34,235 nt of DNA from Oscillospiraceae bacterium (GTDB taxonomy: Bacteria > Bacillota > Clostridia > Oscillospirales > Acutalibacteraceae): positions 1 through 34,235 of the forward strand of contig JAITNG010000016.1 in the NCBI GenBank assembly GCA_031290595.1, written 5' to 3'. The notes beneath the pieces are model-generated. The model had not been told where the DNA came from and made no database searches. It saw only the letters and a program-made list of their open reading frames with translations. Numbering within the stretch: the first letter of the stretch is position 1; each line of letters opens with the position of its first letter. This document shows positions 16,776-24,991 of the stretch, piece after piece. The translations under genes and the position numbers were made by a program.

Positions 16776-17267
16776 TCAATTCTCTTGTTCCGAAGTTGCA
16801 ACCAAGAAAGCATCCCGGATCCGGCTGTCGTTTTCCTGCATCTTTTGCACCAATGCGATCATATTCTGATCCTCGTTTTTGGGGAAGAGATGCTCTGCGA
16901 TGATCCTGGGCAGAATGACCAGGGCTGAGATACTGCTGGCAATCGTGCCGATGGCAACGCCAAGCGCGGGGAGCGAAACACTTTTTCGGATAACAAGCAC
17001 AGTAGCCAAAACGATTGGAATGACCACAACGCACGCAAAGACCGCCATAACACAAACAAAAAACACGCGCTTATACCACTTGTTTCCCTTGCTTTTTTCT
17101 TTGTATTGCAGGATGTAATCGCCGAGCAAGGCCGTGTAGGCTTTATCCCGCCGCGCATACTCTTCATCAATCCGAAATTTTTTGAGAACCACAGAATCTT
17201 CAGCCGGCGAAATCCGCTTGGTGGAGAGGTCTTCGCTTATGTTTTTCAGCTGTTCGTTTACATCCAA
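16776..17267 (-). CDS. Two-TM protein partnered with an ImmA/IrrE protease
   Basis: 163 aa, not recognised by family. The N-terminal ~70 residues are charged and probably helical (MDVNEQLKNISEDLSTK...). Two TM helices follow (FFVCVMAVFACVVVIPIVLATVLVI and LGVAIGTIASSISALVILP), with a short C-terminal helical tail. It uses a TTG start, 3 bases after the stop of the metalloprotease, with a GGGGGT run as SD. The tight coupling suggests the two work together, possibly as a membrane effector or sensor cleaved by the protease. That is inference only. Confidence 0.7.
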   Translation of the reverse strand: MDVNEQLKNISEDLSTKRISPAEDSVVLKKFRIDEEYARRDKAYTALLGDYILQYKEKSKGNKWYKRVFFVCVMAVFACVVVIPIVLATVLVIRKSVSLPALGVAIGTIASSISALVILPRIIAEHLFPKNEDQNMIALVQKMQENDSRIRDAFLVATSEQEN

Positions 17268-17270
17268 GGC

Positions 17271-17804
17271 TTAACCCCCAATCAAGCCGAGTTGGTCAAG
17301 GCGAACCAACGCGGCTTCATGCGAAACAGCAAAAGCGGAGGCGACCTGATCCGCGAGAACGCTTTGCGGGTAGCCGTCCAAACCACGCAGGAACTTTTCC
17401 ATCAGCGCTGTTGGCATCAAAAGGTTGGAAGCAAAGATGTTTGCTTCCCGCTCAATCCCGTCGTTTTGCCCTGCATCCCTGTGGGCATAAATTGGCTCGT
17501 TCCCCTCCCTGTGCAGCACATAATGCGCCAGCTCGTGCGCAATTGTGAACCGCTGTCTGCCTGCGCTATCGCAAGAATTCATGACAATGAGGTGCCCGGT
17601 TCCAAAATCCTGAAACGGTTCCTCCTGAATCACGATGAACCCGGAAACGGCGGGAGGAAGCATATGCCCAAATACTGTGATACCGCATTGTTCACAAAGT
17701 GTAATCACGTTCACAGGGAACCGATTCACCCGGTGTTCCTTGCAAAACGCTTCGGCCTTTTGAATGATCTCTTCCTTATGCAAAAAAATCGCCCCCCATT
17801 CCAT
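17271..17804 (-). CDS. ImmA/IrrE-family metallo-endopeptidase
   Basis: 177 aa from the ATG at 17804. RFTIAHELAHYVLH gives the HEXXH zinc motif (His90-His94), and IEREANIFASNLLMP with Glu120 supplies the third ligand, as in ImmA and IrrE. Such proteases cleave XRE-type repressors, but no repressor is adjacent here. The ATG is only about 10 bases past the expected transcription start; a TTG at 17783 with a GGGGGG run upstream is an alternative start. It is co-transcribed with the two-TM gene. Composition is less GC-rich than the wall-gene operons on either side, which may reflect transfer. Confidence 0.85.
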   Translation of the reverse strand: MEWGAIFLHKEEIIQKAEAFCKEHRVNRFPVNVITLCEQCGITVFGHMLPPAVSGFIVIQEEPFQDFGTGHLIVMNSCDSAGRQRFTIAHELAHYVLHREGNEPIYAHRDAGQNDGIEREANIFASNLLMPTALMEKFLRGLDGYPQSVLADQVASAFAVSHEAALVRLDQLGLIGG

Positions 17805-17816
17805 CGTTCTACTTCT

Positions 17817-17845
17817 ATTATACACAGGTTTCGTTTGGAAATCAA
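17817..17845 (-). promoter_or_regulatory. Promoter of the ImmA/IrrE gene pair
   Basis: On the minus strand TTGATT (17845-17840) and TATAAT (17822-17817) are spaced 17 bases. It begins directly after the stop of the upstream ABC gene, so the pair can be expressed independently of the long glycan operon. Confidence 0.75.
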
Positions 17846-17857
17846 CCGAAAAATACC

Positions 17858-19114
17858 CTACACCCGCTCAAAACTTTTTGCCACCGGCGTGGGCAGGTGT
17901 TGGCTGCCCCAAATATCGCGCCAGTTTTCGCGCAGGTCGCCGCGTTTGCGGGCCAGGATTTCAAAGGCAAAGGCGGGGTAGAGGCCGTCGAAGGTGAAAA
18001 TGCCGTCGTAGTTGTTGCCGCTGCCGATGGAGATGCTGGCCTGGTAGCTGCCGGGGGCAAGGGTGTGGCCGCTGAAGGCCATGGTCACCTGGTAGGTTTC
18101 GCCCGCCGTGAGTTCCGGCGCAAAAACTTCGCTGAACGCCATGCCAACCGGGCCGCGTGCGTTGGCAAGTTCAAAGCGCATGGTAGCGTTTTGGGCGCTG
18201 AGTAGGCAGCGCAGCGTCACGCGGAAGACCACCGTCGCTTCCGGCTCATAGACGCAGTCGTTTGTTTCCAGCAGCTCCAGCCGGGTCATCAGCACTTCGC
18301 CGGAAATGTGCCCCATCCGCGCCATGTTGCTCAGGTCAATATCGCGCTCCAGGCCGCCGCCTTCCATCAGGTAGCGGCGGATGCCTTCGTCGGTTTCGCC
18401 GTCGTAAACCACTTCGCCATCCTTGAGCAGGATCACGCGGTTGCACAGCTGGCGGATGGTCGGCATCTGGTGGCTGACGAACAGCACCGTGTTGCCGCTT
18501 TCAACCACTGAGGCCATCTGTTCCAGGCACTTTTTTTGGAACTTTGCGTCGCCCACGGCCAGGACTTCATCCACCACCATAATATCGGGCTGCAAATGCG
18601 CCGCCACAGCAAAGCCAAGGCGGACGAACATCCCGCTGGAATAGCGCTTGACGGGGGTATCGATGAACTTGCCGATTTCGGAAAATTCATAGATGGAATC
18701 GTATTTGCGATCCACCTCTGCGCGGGTCATGCCCAGGATTGCGCCGTTGAGGTAGATGTTTTCGCGCCCGGTCAGCTCGCCGTTGAAGCCGGTGCCGACT
18801 TCGAGCATGGCGGAAAGCCGCCCCGTGATGGCGATGCGCCCCGTCGTCGGTTCCGTGATGCGCGAAAATAGCTTGAGTAGGGTGGATTTCCCCGCCCCGT
18901 TCTTGCCAATGATCCCGACGCTTTCGCCCTTGCGGATCTCGATGTTGACATCCCGCAGCGCCCAAAAATCCTGTTTTTTGCTGCGCTGCGCAAGCTGGCG
19001 GAGCCGCGCCGCCGCGCCGCCGCCGGCCAGGGTATCAATCTTGGCGGTGGGGGCTTTGATGCGGTAACATTTGCCCAGATTTTCGGTGCGGATTGCCATC
19101 GGCTGTTCTTGCAT
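17858..19114 (-). CDS. Polysaccharide ABC exporter ATPase with Wzt-type C-terminal domain
   Basis: 418 aa. Walker A GKNGAGKST at ~70-78, signature YSSGMFVRLGF, Walker B IMVVDEVLAVGD and the H-loop FVSHQM form a complete ABC-ATPase of the Wzt/TagH class. Residues ~250-418 form a beta-rich extension (TVVFRVTLRCLL, ETYQVTMAFSGHTLAPGSYQASISIG) like the Wzt carbohydrate-binding domain that recognises the chain end. ATG at 19114 (AAGGTGG upstream) is preferred to a GTG 9 bases further up. It lies 15 bases after the permease gene, the obvious partner. Confidence 0.9.
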   Translation of the reverse strand: MQEQPMAIRTENLGKCYRIKAPTAKIDTLAGGGAAARLRQLAQRSKKQDFWALRDVNIEIRKGESVGIIGKNGAGKSTLLKLFSRITEPTTGRIAITGRLSAMLEVGTGFNGELTGRENIYLNGAILGMTRAEVDRKYDSIYEFSEIGKFIDTPVKRYSSGMFVRLGFAVAAHLQPDIMVVDEVLAVGDAKFQKKCLEQMASVVESGNTVLFVSHQMPTIRQLCNRVILLKDGEVVYDGETDEGIRRYLMEGGGLERDIDLSNMARMGHISGEVLMTRLELLETNDCVYEPEATVVFRVTLRCLLSAQNATMRFELANARGPVGMAFSEVFAPELTAGETYQVTMAFSGHTLAPGSYQASISIGSGNNYDGIFTFDGLYPAFAFEILARKRGDLRENWRDIWGSQHLPTPVAKSFERV

Positions 19115-19129
19115 ACTTTCCACCTTCTT

Positions 19130-20026
19130 TTATACCAAATCCACAAACGAGCGTTCCGCCTTGCGGAAGCGCCACACGCCAAGCACGAGGAAGATTGCCA
19201 GCCAGCCAAAGCTCACGGCAAGGTAGAGGGGCTCAAAGGTAAACGCCGGGTCGTCGAGCAACAGCCACTTGAAGGTGACGATGAACCCCGTCATGGGGTT
19301 CAGGCGATAGACATAAGGGAGCAGCATCTGCAACAGAGGGCCATGCCCTGCCAGGCGACTGGTGAGGTCATCCAGTGTATAGGATACCGGCGCAAAAAAC
19401 TGCCCCAGTTGGAGGATCACGGGGATTGCGAAGGCAAAATCGCGCCAGCGGATAATAAAGGAGGCCAGGAACAGCCCCACAAAGGTCCCCAGCAGGGCGA
19501 TGGGCAGCAGCAGCGGCAGGCTCCAAAGCATCCGCAGCGGCGGCAGATACACCGACCCGCCCCGCAGGGCGTAAAGGCCGATCATCACAAAAAGCATGGC
19601 ATACGAAATCAGCGTATCCACAATGGCGGAAAGCATACTGCTCAACGGCGAAATCAGGCGGGGGTAATATACCTTTTTCATCAGCGCGGCGTTGGTGATG
19701 AAGGTGTTGCTCCCCTGGCTGAGGCAGCGGGCAAACAGCCCCCAGGGCAGCCCGCCGACGTAAACACAGATGCTGTAGGGGATGGCGATGCCTTCCCCGA
19801 TGCCCGCCAGGACGCCAAAGACAAGGGTGGCCATCACCATGGTGAACAGCGGGTTGATCAGGCTCCACGCCACGCCGATGAAGGTTTGCTTGTAGCGCAC
19901 GGTGAAATCCCGCCGCGTCATGTGCGTCATCAGGCCGCGGTAGACCCAAAGGTCTTTCCAATAGCGGAAATCCTTGCCCCCTGCGGTGATAATGACCGTT
20001 TTTGGTTGCTGCGATTGGCTTGCCAT
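19130..20026 (-). CDS. ABC-2 type polysaccharide exporter permease (Wzm-like)
   Basis: 298 aa. After a soluble N-terminus (DFRYWKDLWVYRGLMTHMTRRDFTVRYKQT), six hydrophobic segments follow, including VAWSLINPLFTMVMATLVFGVLAG, LISYAMLFVMIGLYAL and LLLPIALLGTFVGLFLASF. RYKQTFIGVAWSLINP is the conserved ABC-2 polysaccharide-permease motif. It is paired with the Wzt-like ATPase immediately downstream to export an undecaprenyl-linked glycan. Confidence 0.9.
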   Translation of the reverse strand: MASQSQQPKTVIITAGGKDFRYWKDLWVYRGLMTHMTRRDFTVRYKQTFIGVAWSLINPLFTMVMATLVFGVLAGIGEGIAIPYSICVYVGGLPWGLFARCLSQGSNTFITNAALMKKVYYPRLISPLSSMLSAIVDTLISYAMLFVMIGLYALRGGSVYLPPLRMLWSLPLLLPIALLGTFVGLFLASFIIRWRDFAFAIPVILQLGQFFAPVSYTLDDLTSRLAGHGPLLQMLLPYVYRLNPMTGFIVTFKWLLLDDPAFTFEPLYLAVSFGWLAIFLVLGVWRFRKAERSFVDLV

Positions 20027-20058
20027 CGTTTTGTTCGCCCTCTCTTGCCCGGTTCGTA

Positions 20059-21558
20059 TTATTCTGCCTGGTTTTCGGCGATTTCCGCCCGGAAGCGCAG
20101 CGCGGCTTCATGCACCTCTTCTTTGCGTGCGCCCGTCAGGCGATAGAAGAGGAAGGGCAGCACGCCCAGGAACATGAACACCCCCTGCCCCAGGGTATAA
20201 ACCCCCAGCAGCGCCATTTTGGTGCGCAGCGCCTGCTCCTGATAGACTTCCACAAGCTGACCCTCCACCAGTTGCTTGATTGGCAGGATGTAATGCATAA
20301 AGTTGAGCTTGGAATTGCCGTAGAGGAACTGCGGCCACAGGCCTTCCACCACCGTCCCGCTCAGGAAAGTACCCACGCTGATGGCAAAGGCCAGGCTGGC
20401 GTCAAGCCGCCGGTGTGTCTTGACCTCCAGATCCTCCAGAATATCCGCCTGGATCATGCTTGGCAGGAGGTTGGATCCCCCGTATTGCAGCCCGACGAGG
20501 AACAAAAACACAATAAACACGACGGTATAAACCGGGCTTGTGCGCGTAAAAGCCAGTGCGCCCGCGCCAAAAGCAAGGCCGTTGACCACTACGGAATAAA
20601 AGCCCGAACCGATGCTGATCTGTTTGCTGTTGAAGCGCTTGAGCAGGAAGTTGACCACCAGCATCCCCACCGCGGTGCCGATCCCCGTCGGCAGGCCGAA
20701 GATCAGGAACTTGGAGGGGCTGCCCAGCAGCGCCGCCGCCAAAAAGGTCCCCATGTAACTTGCCACGCGGCGGAAGTTTTTGAGCAGCTCGCTGAGCATC
20801 ACCAGCAGGGCATAGGGGTTTTTCGCAATATCCAGCAGCCCGGTGAGCGGATTGACCCGCTTGCTGCTGTAAGTGATGCGCTCCTTCACCACGCGCATGG
20901 CGAGCAGCAGGGTCAGGGTGCTGGCCACGGCGCACAGCGCGGCGGAAATCATCCACAGCGCGGCGGAATCCGGAATCGGGCGACCGGGGTGATCCTTGGA
21001 AGCCTTGGCAAGGCCAAGCACCATCACCACCACCAGCGGCGCTGAATTGCCAATGGCGCTGGCGATGCCCCGGAAGCTCATCACCTTATCCCGCTCCTGG
21101 TGGTCGGGGGTGATCACGGCGGCGATGCTGTTCACCGTCCCGGCAAAATAGCAGGATGTGTTGTAGCACAGCGTGACGGCGCACTGGTATGTAATCATCA
21201 GCACGACGGAAAGTTCGTTGAAGATGCTGGGGGTGAAGAACATCAAAATGGCAAACACGCCCGAAGGCACCGCCGAAAGCAGCACCAGGGGGCGGAATTT
21301 ATCCTTGCCCGGTTTGGGTGCGCGGTCAACAATCATGGCAAAAAAGAAGGAAAGCACAAAGCTGACCACGGTTGTGAAGACGCTGATGAACGAAACCGCG
21401 CCGGGTTCCAGCTGCAACGCATCCACCAGATAATTGCGCCGGAAGTTGCCCGCCATGCCCTGCATGTTGGTGAAGAAGAATGCGCAGGCCATGAACGCCA
21501 GGAATTCCTTGTTGGCAACCACCCCCGTTTTGGCGGCTGCATTTGCTTTTTTGCCCAT
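20059..21558 (-). CDS. GPH-type (MFS) sugar transporter
   Basis: 499 aa with about 12 TM helices, in the glycoside-pentoside-hexuronide cation symporter group. Examples of helices are FLAFMACAFFFTNMQG, FISVFTTVVSFVLSFFFAMIVD, LVVVMVLGLAKAS and VYTVVFIVFLFLVGLQYGG. VDRAPKPGKDKFRPLVLLSAVPSGV is the loop 2-3 motif region. An extra amphipathic segment links helices 6 and 7. A G-run in the 63-base gap after tarJ gives the SD. It may import or recycle a wall sugar or alditol; the substrate is unknown. Confidence 0.85.
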   Translation of the reverse strand: MGKKANAAAKTGVVANKEFLAFMACAFFFTNMQGMAGNFRRNYLVDALQLEPGAVSFISVFTTVVSFVLSFFFAMIVDRAPKPGKDKFRPLVLLSAVPSGVFAILMFFTPSIFNELSVVLMITYQCAVTLCYNTSCYFAGTVNSIAAVITPDHQERDKVMSFRGIASAIGNSAPLVVVMVLGLAKASKDHPGRPIPDSAALWMISAALCAVASTLTLLLAMRVVKERITYSSKRVNPLTGLLDIAKNPYALLVMLSELLKNFRRVASYMGTFLAAALLGSPSKFLIFGLPTGIGTAVGMLVVNFLLKRFNSKQISIGSGFYSVVVNGLAFGAGALAFTRTSPVYTVVFIVFLFLVGLQYGGSNLLPSMIQADILEDLEVKTHRRLDASLAFAISVGTFLSGTVVEGLWPQFLYGNSKLNFMHYILPIKQLVEGQLVEVYQEQALRTKMALLGVYTLGQGVFMFLGVLPFLFYRLTGARKEEVHEAALRFRAEIAENQAE

Positions 21559-21598
21559 TGAAGATCCCCCCCCCTAAATAATAATGAATAAAAAACGA

Positions 21599-21620
21599 AA
21601 ATTTGAAAGCGCCACAGGCG
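21599..21620 (-). repeat. Small 3'-end hairpin with CTTTCAAATTT tail, copy 2
   Basis: On the minus strand CGCC-TGT-GGCG is followed by CTTTCAAATTTTCG, directly after the tarJ stop. Compare 178-200: the loop and tail are the same, but the stem bases differ while still pairing. It could act as a weak attenuator between tarJ and the transporter gene. Confidence 0.4.
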
Positions 21621-21621
21621 A

Positions 21622-22656
21622 CTAAAGCAGGAATTCTAGGATTGTTTTGCCGAAGCTCTGTTGGGCGTCCAGGCGGAATGCCTTGTGAATATCGGCGACG
21701 CTACGCACAGGGACAACTTCACTGACCAGGCGTTCCAGCGCCTGGCCAAGGCCGGGGTTCGCTTCCAGCAGCGCGGCGGTTCTTTGGAAATCCGCCAGGC
21801 CGGAGCGCGAGGAGCCAAAGAGGCGCAGGCCTTTTTCGAGCACCATGCGGGTGCCCAGCGCCACCGGGTTTTCGCTCACGCCAAGCAGCGCCATGGCGCC
21901 TTCCGGCGCAATGACGTCGATCATTTGGTTCAGCGCGGGTTGGCAGCCGCCGCCGCCCACGCATTCAAAGGCGTGGTCGCAAAGGGTTTCCCTTGCGCCA
22001 AGGTGCAAGGAATCCACCAACAGGCGTTGATCTGCAAAGGAAAAGAGGGATAGCTTTTCTTCCACCGCCCCCAAAACAATCAGCTGCGCGGCGGGGTAGA
22101 GCGCACGTAGCAGCAGTGCGGTGATGTAGCCAAGGTTCCCGTCGCCCCACACGGCCAGGCGTTCGCGCCGCCCGTGGGCGATGCCTTCAAAGCGGGTGAT
22201 GGCGTGCATCGCCACGCTCACAAGTTCCAAAAAAGCGCAAACCTCCGGGGGGACGCCCCGGGGGGCGGCGACCAGGCGTTCCGGCGCCTCCAGCAGGTAT
22301 TCCTGCAAATACCCGTCAAAGCCGCTGGAACGGAAGCGGCTGGTGAAGCGGTAATTTTCGGCAATATAAGGGTCGGTTTCGCCGGGGAGGTTCGGCACGG
22401 GGATCACCAGCGCCCCGGGGGCGAAAGCGCCGCTGGGGTCGCGCAGCACCTCGGCCGCGCATTCGTGGATCAAGGCCATGGGGAGCTTCGCCTTGAGCGC
22501 TTCGGGGGACCGCTGCCCCTGGTAGTAGCGCTGATCCGCCCGGCAGATGGAAAGCCAGCGCGGGCGCAGCAAAACCTCCCCGCCGCTCACCGGGAGTTCG
22601 CGGCAGGTGGGTTCAAGCATGCCCGGCGCCGTCAGGCGATAAATCGTGCTGATCAA
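21622..22656 (-). CDS. tarJ: Ribulose-5-phosphate reductase (TarJ-like)
   Basis: 344 aa zinc-type alcohol dehydrogenase superfamily. RPRWLSICRADQRYYQGQRS and KLPMALIHECAAEVL follow TarJ closely, with the catalytic Cys in SICRADQ and the His-Glu of IHE. AVWGDGNLGYITALLL is the Rossmann motif for NADPH. It reduces ribulose-5-P to ribitol-5-P, which TarI activates with CTP. It uses a TTG start that overlaps the tarI stop by four bases (TTGA), with GGAGG 7 bases upstream. The adjacent tarI and exporter genes support a wall-polymer role. Confidence 0.85.
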   Translation of the reverse strand: MISTIYRLTAPGMLEPTCRELPVSGGEVLLRPRWLSICRADQRYYQGQRSPEALKAKLPMALIHECAAEVLRDPSGAFAPGALVIPVPNLPGETDPYIAENYRFTSRFRSSGFDGYLQEYLLEAPERLVAAPRGVPPEVCAFLELVSVAMHAITRFEGIAHGRRERLAVWGDGNLGYITALLLRALYPAAQLIVLGAVEEKLSLFSFADQRLLVDSLHLGARETLCDHAFECVGGGGCQPALNQMIDVIAPEGAMALLGVSENPVALGTRMVLEKGLRLFGSSRSGLADFQRTAALLEANPGLGQALERLVSEVVPVRSVADIHKAFRLDAQQSFGKTILEFLL

Positions 22657-23372
22657 TGGGATTCCTCCAAGGCCTGGCCAAGCAGCGTCTGCGCCACCTG
22701 GAGGTCATAGGGATAGGTGATTTTGATGTTGTGGTTTTCGCCGCTGACAAGGGCGACGGGTTCGCCGCGCAGGGTGAAGATTTTGCACGCATCGGTGAGC
22801 AGACTCTCCTCTTCCGGGCGCAGGCTCGCCATCAGTGTGCGCAACTTGCCGACGCGGAAGCTCTGGGGGGTCTGCCCCTGGAACATGTGCTGGCGCTCCG
22901 GGATCGTGCGGATGAACGCGCCGTCCGCGCTTTCCACAATGGTATCGGTGGCGGGGATCACCGTGTCGCACGCGCCGAATTCCGCCGCTGCCTGAATATT
23001 ATCGCTGATGATGCGGTGGGTCACAAAGGGGCGCACCGCATCGTGGGTGAGCAGAACATGGTCTTCATCGCCGCCAAAGTGCGCGGTGATGAAATCCAGC
23101 GCACGGCGCAGGGTGTCGTTGCGGCTCTGGCCGCCTTCCACCACGCTGATTTTCGTTTCGCCCGGGAGCGCGGCGGCCAGGATGCTTTCGGTGTGGCTCA
23201 ACCAGGCGCGGGGCGTGAGGACGACCACATGCTCCACCCGGGGGTGCACCAAAAACTTTTCGACCGTATGCACCAGGATCGGCTTGCTCCCCAGCGCAAG
23301 GTATTGTTTTGGCATCCCGGCGCTGCCAAAGCGCGTGCCGGTGCCGCCGGCAAGGATCGCGGCAAGTACCAT
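22653..23372 (-). CDS. tarI: Ribitol-5-phosphate cytidylyltransferase (TarI-like)
   Basis: 239 aa IspD/TarI family. LAGGTGTRFGSAGMPKQY is the nucleotide-binding start. VEGGQSRNDTLRRAL, LLTHDAVRPFVTHRIISDN, DTVIPATDTIVES and HMFQGQTPQSF fit TarI better than IspD, and the neighbouring tarJ confirms it. It makes CDP-ribitol from CTP and ribitol-5-P. GGAGGG precedes the ATG. An IspD role in isoprenoid synthesis is the alternative but less likely given the context. Confidence 0.88.
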   Translation of the reverse strand: MVLAAILAGGTGTRFGSAGMPKQYLALGSKPILVHTVEKFLVHPRVEHVVVLTPRAWLSHTESILAAALPGETKISVVEGGQSRNDTLRRALDFITAHFGGDEDHVLLTHDAVRPFVTHRIISDNIQAAAEFGACDTVIPATDTIVESADGAFIRTIPERQHMFQGQTPQSFRVGKLRTLMASLRPEEESLLTDACKIFTLRGEPVALVSGENHNIKITYPYDLQVAQTLLGQALEESH

Positions 23373-23386
23373 GATGAAGCCCTCCT

Positions 23387-24127
23387 CTATTTTTTGGTCA
23401 TAGCGTCATAAATTGCGCAAACCTCTTCGGCCCCGCCCTGGGCAATCATGCGGCCCTTATCGAGCAGAATCGCTTTGTTGCACAGCGTGCGCACCTGGGC
23501 GGTGTTGTGTGAAACAAACAGAACCGTCACGCCCCGGTCAAACATGCTCTGGATTTTTTTCTCGCTCTTTTGGCGGAACTTTGCGTCGCCCACGCTGAGG
23601 ACTTCATCCACAATCAGCACCTCCGGGTCCACCGCTGTGGCGATGGAAAAGCCCAGCCGCGCCCGCATCCCCGAAGAATAGTTTTTCACCTGTTGGTCAA
23701 CAAAATCCTTCAGTTCGCTGAATTCCAGGATTTCGTCATAGCGTTCCTGGATGTATTTGCGCGAATAGCCCATCGTCGCGCCATAAAGGAAGATGTTTTC
23801 ACGCCCGGAATAGTTCATATCGAACCCCGCGCCGAGTTCGAGCAGCGGCGCAATCACGCCCTGGATTTCCACCCGGCCGACCGTGGGGCGCATCACCCCG
23901 GCGATCACCTTGAGCAGGGTGCTTTTGCCCGCGCCGTTGAAGCCCAGCACGCCCAGGCGCTCGCCTTTTTCCACCGTGAAGGAAACATCGCGCAGCGCCC
24001 AAAATTCGGTGAACTGCATTTTGCGCTTGAGGATGCGGATCATGTATTCCTTGAGGTTATCGACCTTTTCGTTGCTCAAACGGAACATCATGCCGACGTC
24101 TTCCACCAGGATTGCGGGAGTTTCCAT
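23387..24127 (-). CDS. Polysaccharide/teichoic-acid ABC exporter ATPase (short form)
   Basis: 246 aa. Walker A GFNGAGKST at 62-70, signature NYSSGMRARLGF, Walker B EVLIVDEVLSVGD and switch FVSHNTAQV. The region MIRILKRKMQFTEFWALRDVSF is typical of TagH/Wzt/KpsT exporters. Unlike the ATPase at 17858-19114 it lacks a C-terminal sugar-binding domain. Its partner permease is encoded just upstream, 15 bases away. It supplies energy for moving a glycan across the membrane. Confidence 0.9.
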   Translation of the reverse strand: METPAILVEDVGMMFRLSNEKVDNLKEYMIRILKRKMQFTEFWALRDVSFTVEKGERLGVLGFNGAGKSTLLKVIAGVMRPTVGRVEIQGVIAPLLELGAGFDMNYSGRENIFLYGATMGYSRKYIQERYDEILEFSELKDFVDQQVKNYSSGMRARLGFSIATAVDPEVLIVDEVLSVGDAKFRQKSEKKIQSMFDRGVTVLFVSHNTAQVRTLCNKAILLDKGRMIAQGGAEEVCAIYDAMTKK

Positions 24128-24142
24128 GGGCGCATCCCTTTC

Positions 24143-24946
24143 TTATATATATAGTATGAATTTTTCTTGCTTGCGCCAGAACACCAGGCCGCCGATGAGC
24201 AGCATCAGCAGCGAAAAGCCCAGGGCATACAGCAGGTGGTTGGGGTTGAGCAAACGGCCGCGCAGCACGCAATCGCGGAACATTTCCACAATCGAATACA
24301 GCGGATTGGCTTGCAGCGCCATTTGGCGTATTTTGCTATCCCCCAGCTTTGAGGGCGCGTAAAAGATTGGCGTGCCATAAAACAGGAGCAGACAAAACAC
24401 ATCGTAAAGATATTCCACATCCTTAAAAAACACCGAAAGCGTCGAAAGAATCAGCCCGACGCCCGTGCAAAGCAGAAACAGAATGAGCAGCGGCACCGGC
24501 ATCAGGAGGATGTGCCAGTTGATGACAGGCGGCTTATCCCCCACAAAAAGGAAAAACACAATGAAGCCCACCAGCACCAGCAGGGAAATCAAAAATGTGA
24601 TGAAATTGGAAACGATGTTGGCAAGGGGATAGATATACTTTGGCACCTTCACTTTTTTGAGCACCGAAGCGCTGCCGGTGATGGAGCGCATCGCCCGCTT
24701 GGTGGATTGGGAATAGAACTCATAGAGCAGCCGCCCTGTCAGCACATAGATGGGGTAATTGATCATGCTGGCAGTCGCGTTGCCAAAGAGTGTGCTGAAC
24801 AGCGAAACCAGCACCAGCGTGGTCAGCAGGGGCTGCAAAAAAGTCCAGAACATCCCCAGCACGGAATTGCGGTACTGAATCTTGATGTTCTTCACCACAA
24901 TTTCGCGCATCAGGTAACGGTAAGCATACAGTTCACGAAAAAACAT
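24143..24946 (-). CDS. ABC-2 type glycan exporter permease
   Basis: 267 aa from the ATG at 24946, which has GGGGGAA upstream. YLMREIVVKNIKIQYRNSVLGMFWTFLQPLL is the conserved N-terminal ABC-2 region. Six hydrophobic helices follow, among them TTLVLVSLFSTLFG, FLISLLVLVGFIVFFLFVG, LLILFLLCTGVGLILSTLSVFF and LLYALGFSLLMLLIGGLVFW. It pairs with the ATPase at 23387-24127. An in-frame upstream start would add 9 residues but lacks an SD. Confidence 0.9.
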   Translation of the reverse strand: MFFRELYAYRYLMREIVVKNIKIQYRNSVLGMFWTFLQPLLTTLVLVSLFSTLFGNATASMINYPIYVLTGRLLYEFYSQSTKRAMRSITGSASVLKKVKVPKYIYPLANIVSNFITFLISLLVLVGFIVFFLFVGDKPPVINWHILLMPVPLLILFLLCTGVGLILSTLSVFFKDVEYLYDVFCLLLFYGTPIFYAPSKLGDSKIRQMALQANPLYSIVEMFRDCVLRGRLLNPNHLLYALGFSLLMLLIGGLVFWRKQEKFILYI

Positions 24947-24991
24947 AATTTCCCCCGCCTGTGGCGCTTTCATTTTTTTGCTTGCTTTTGT

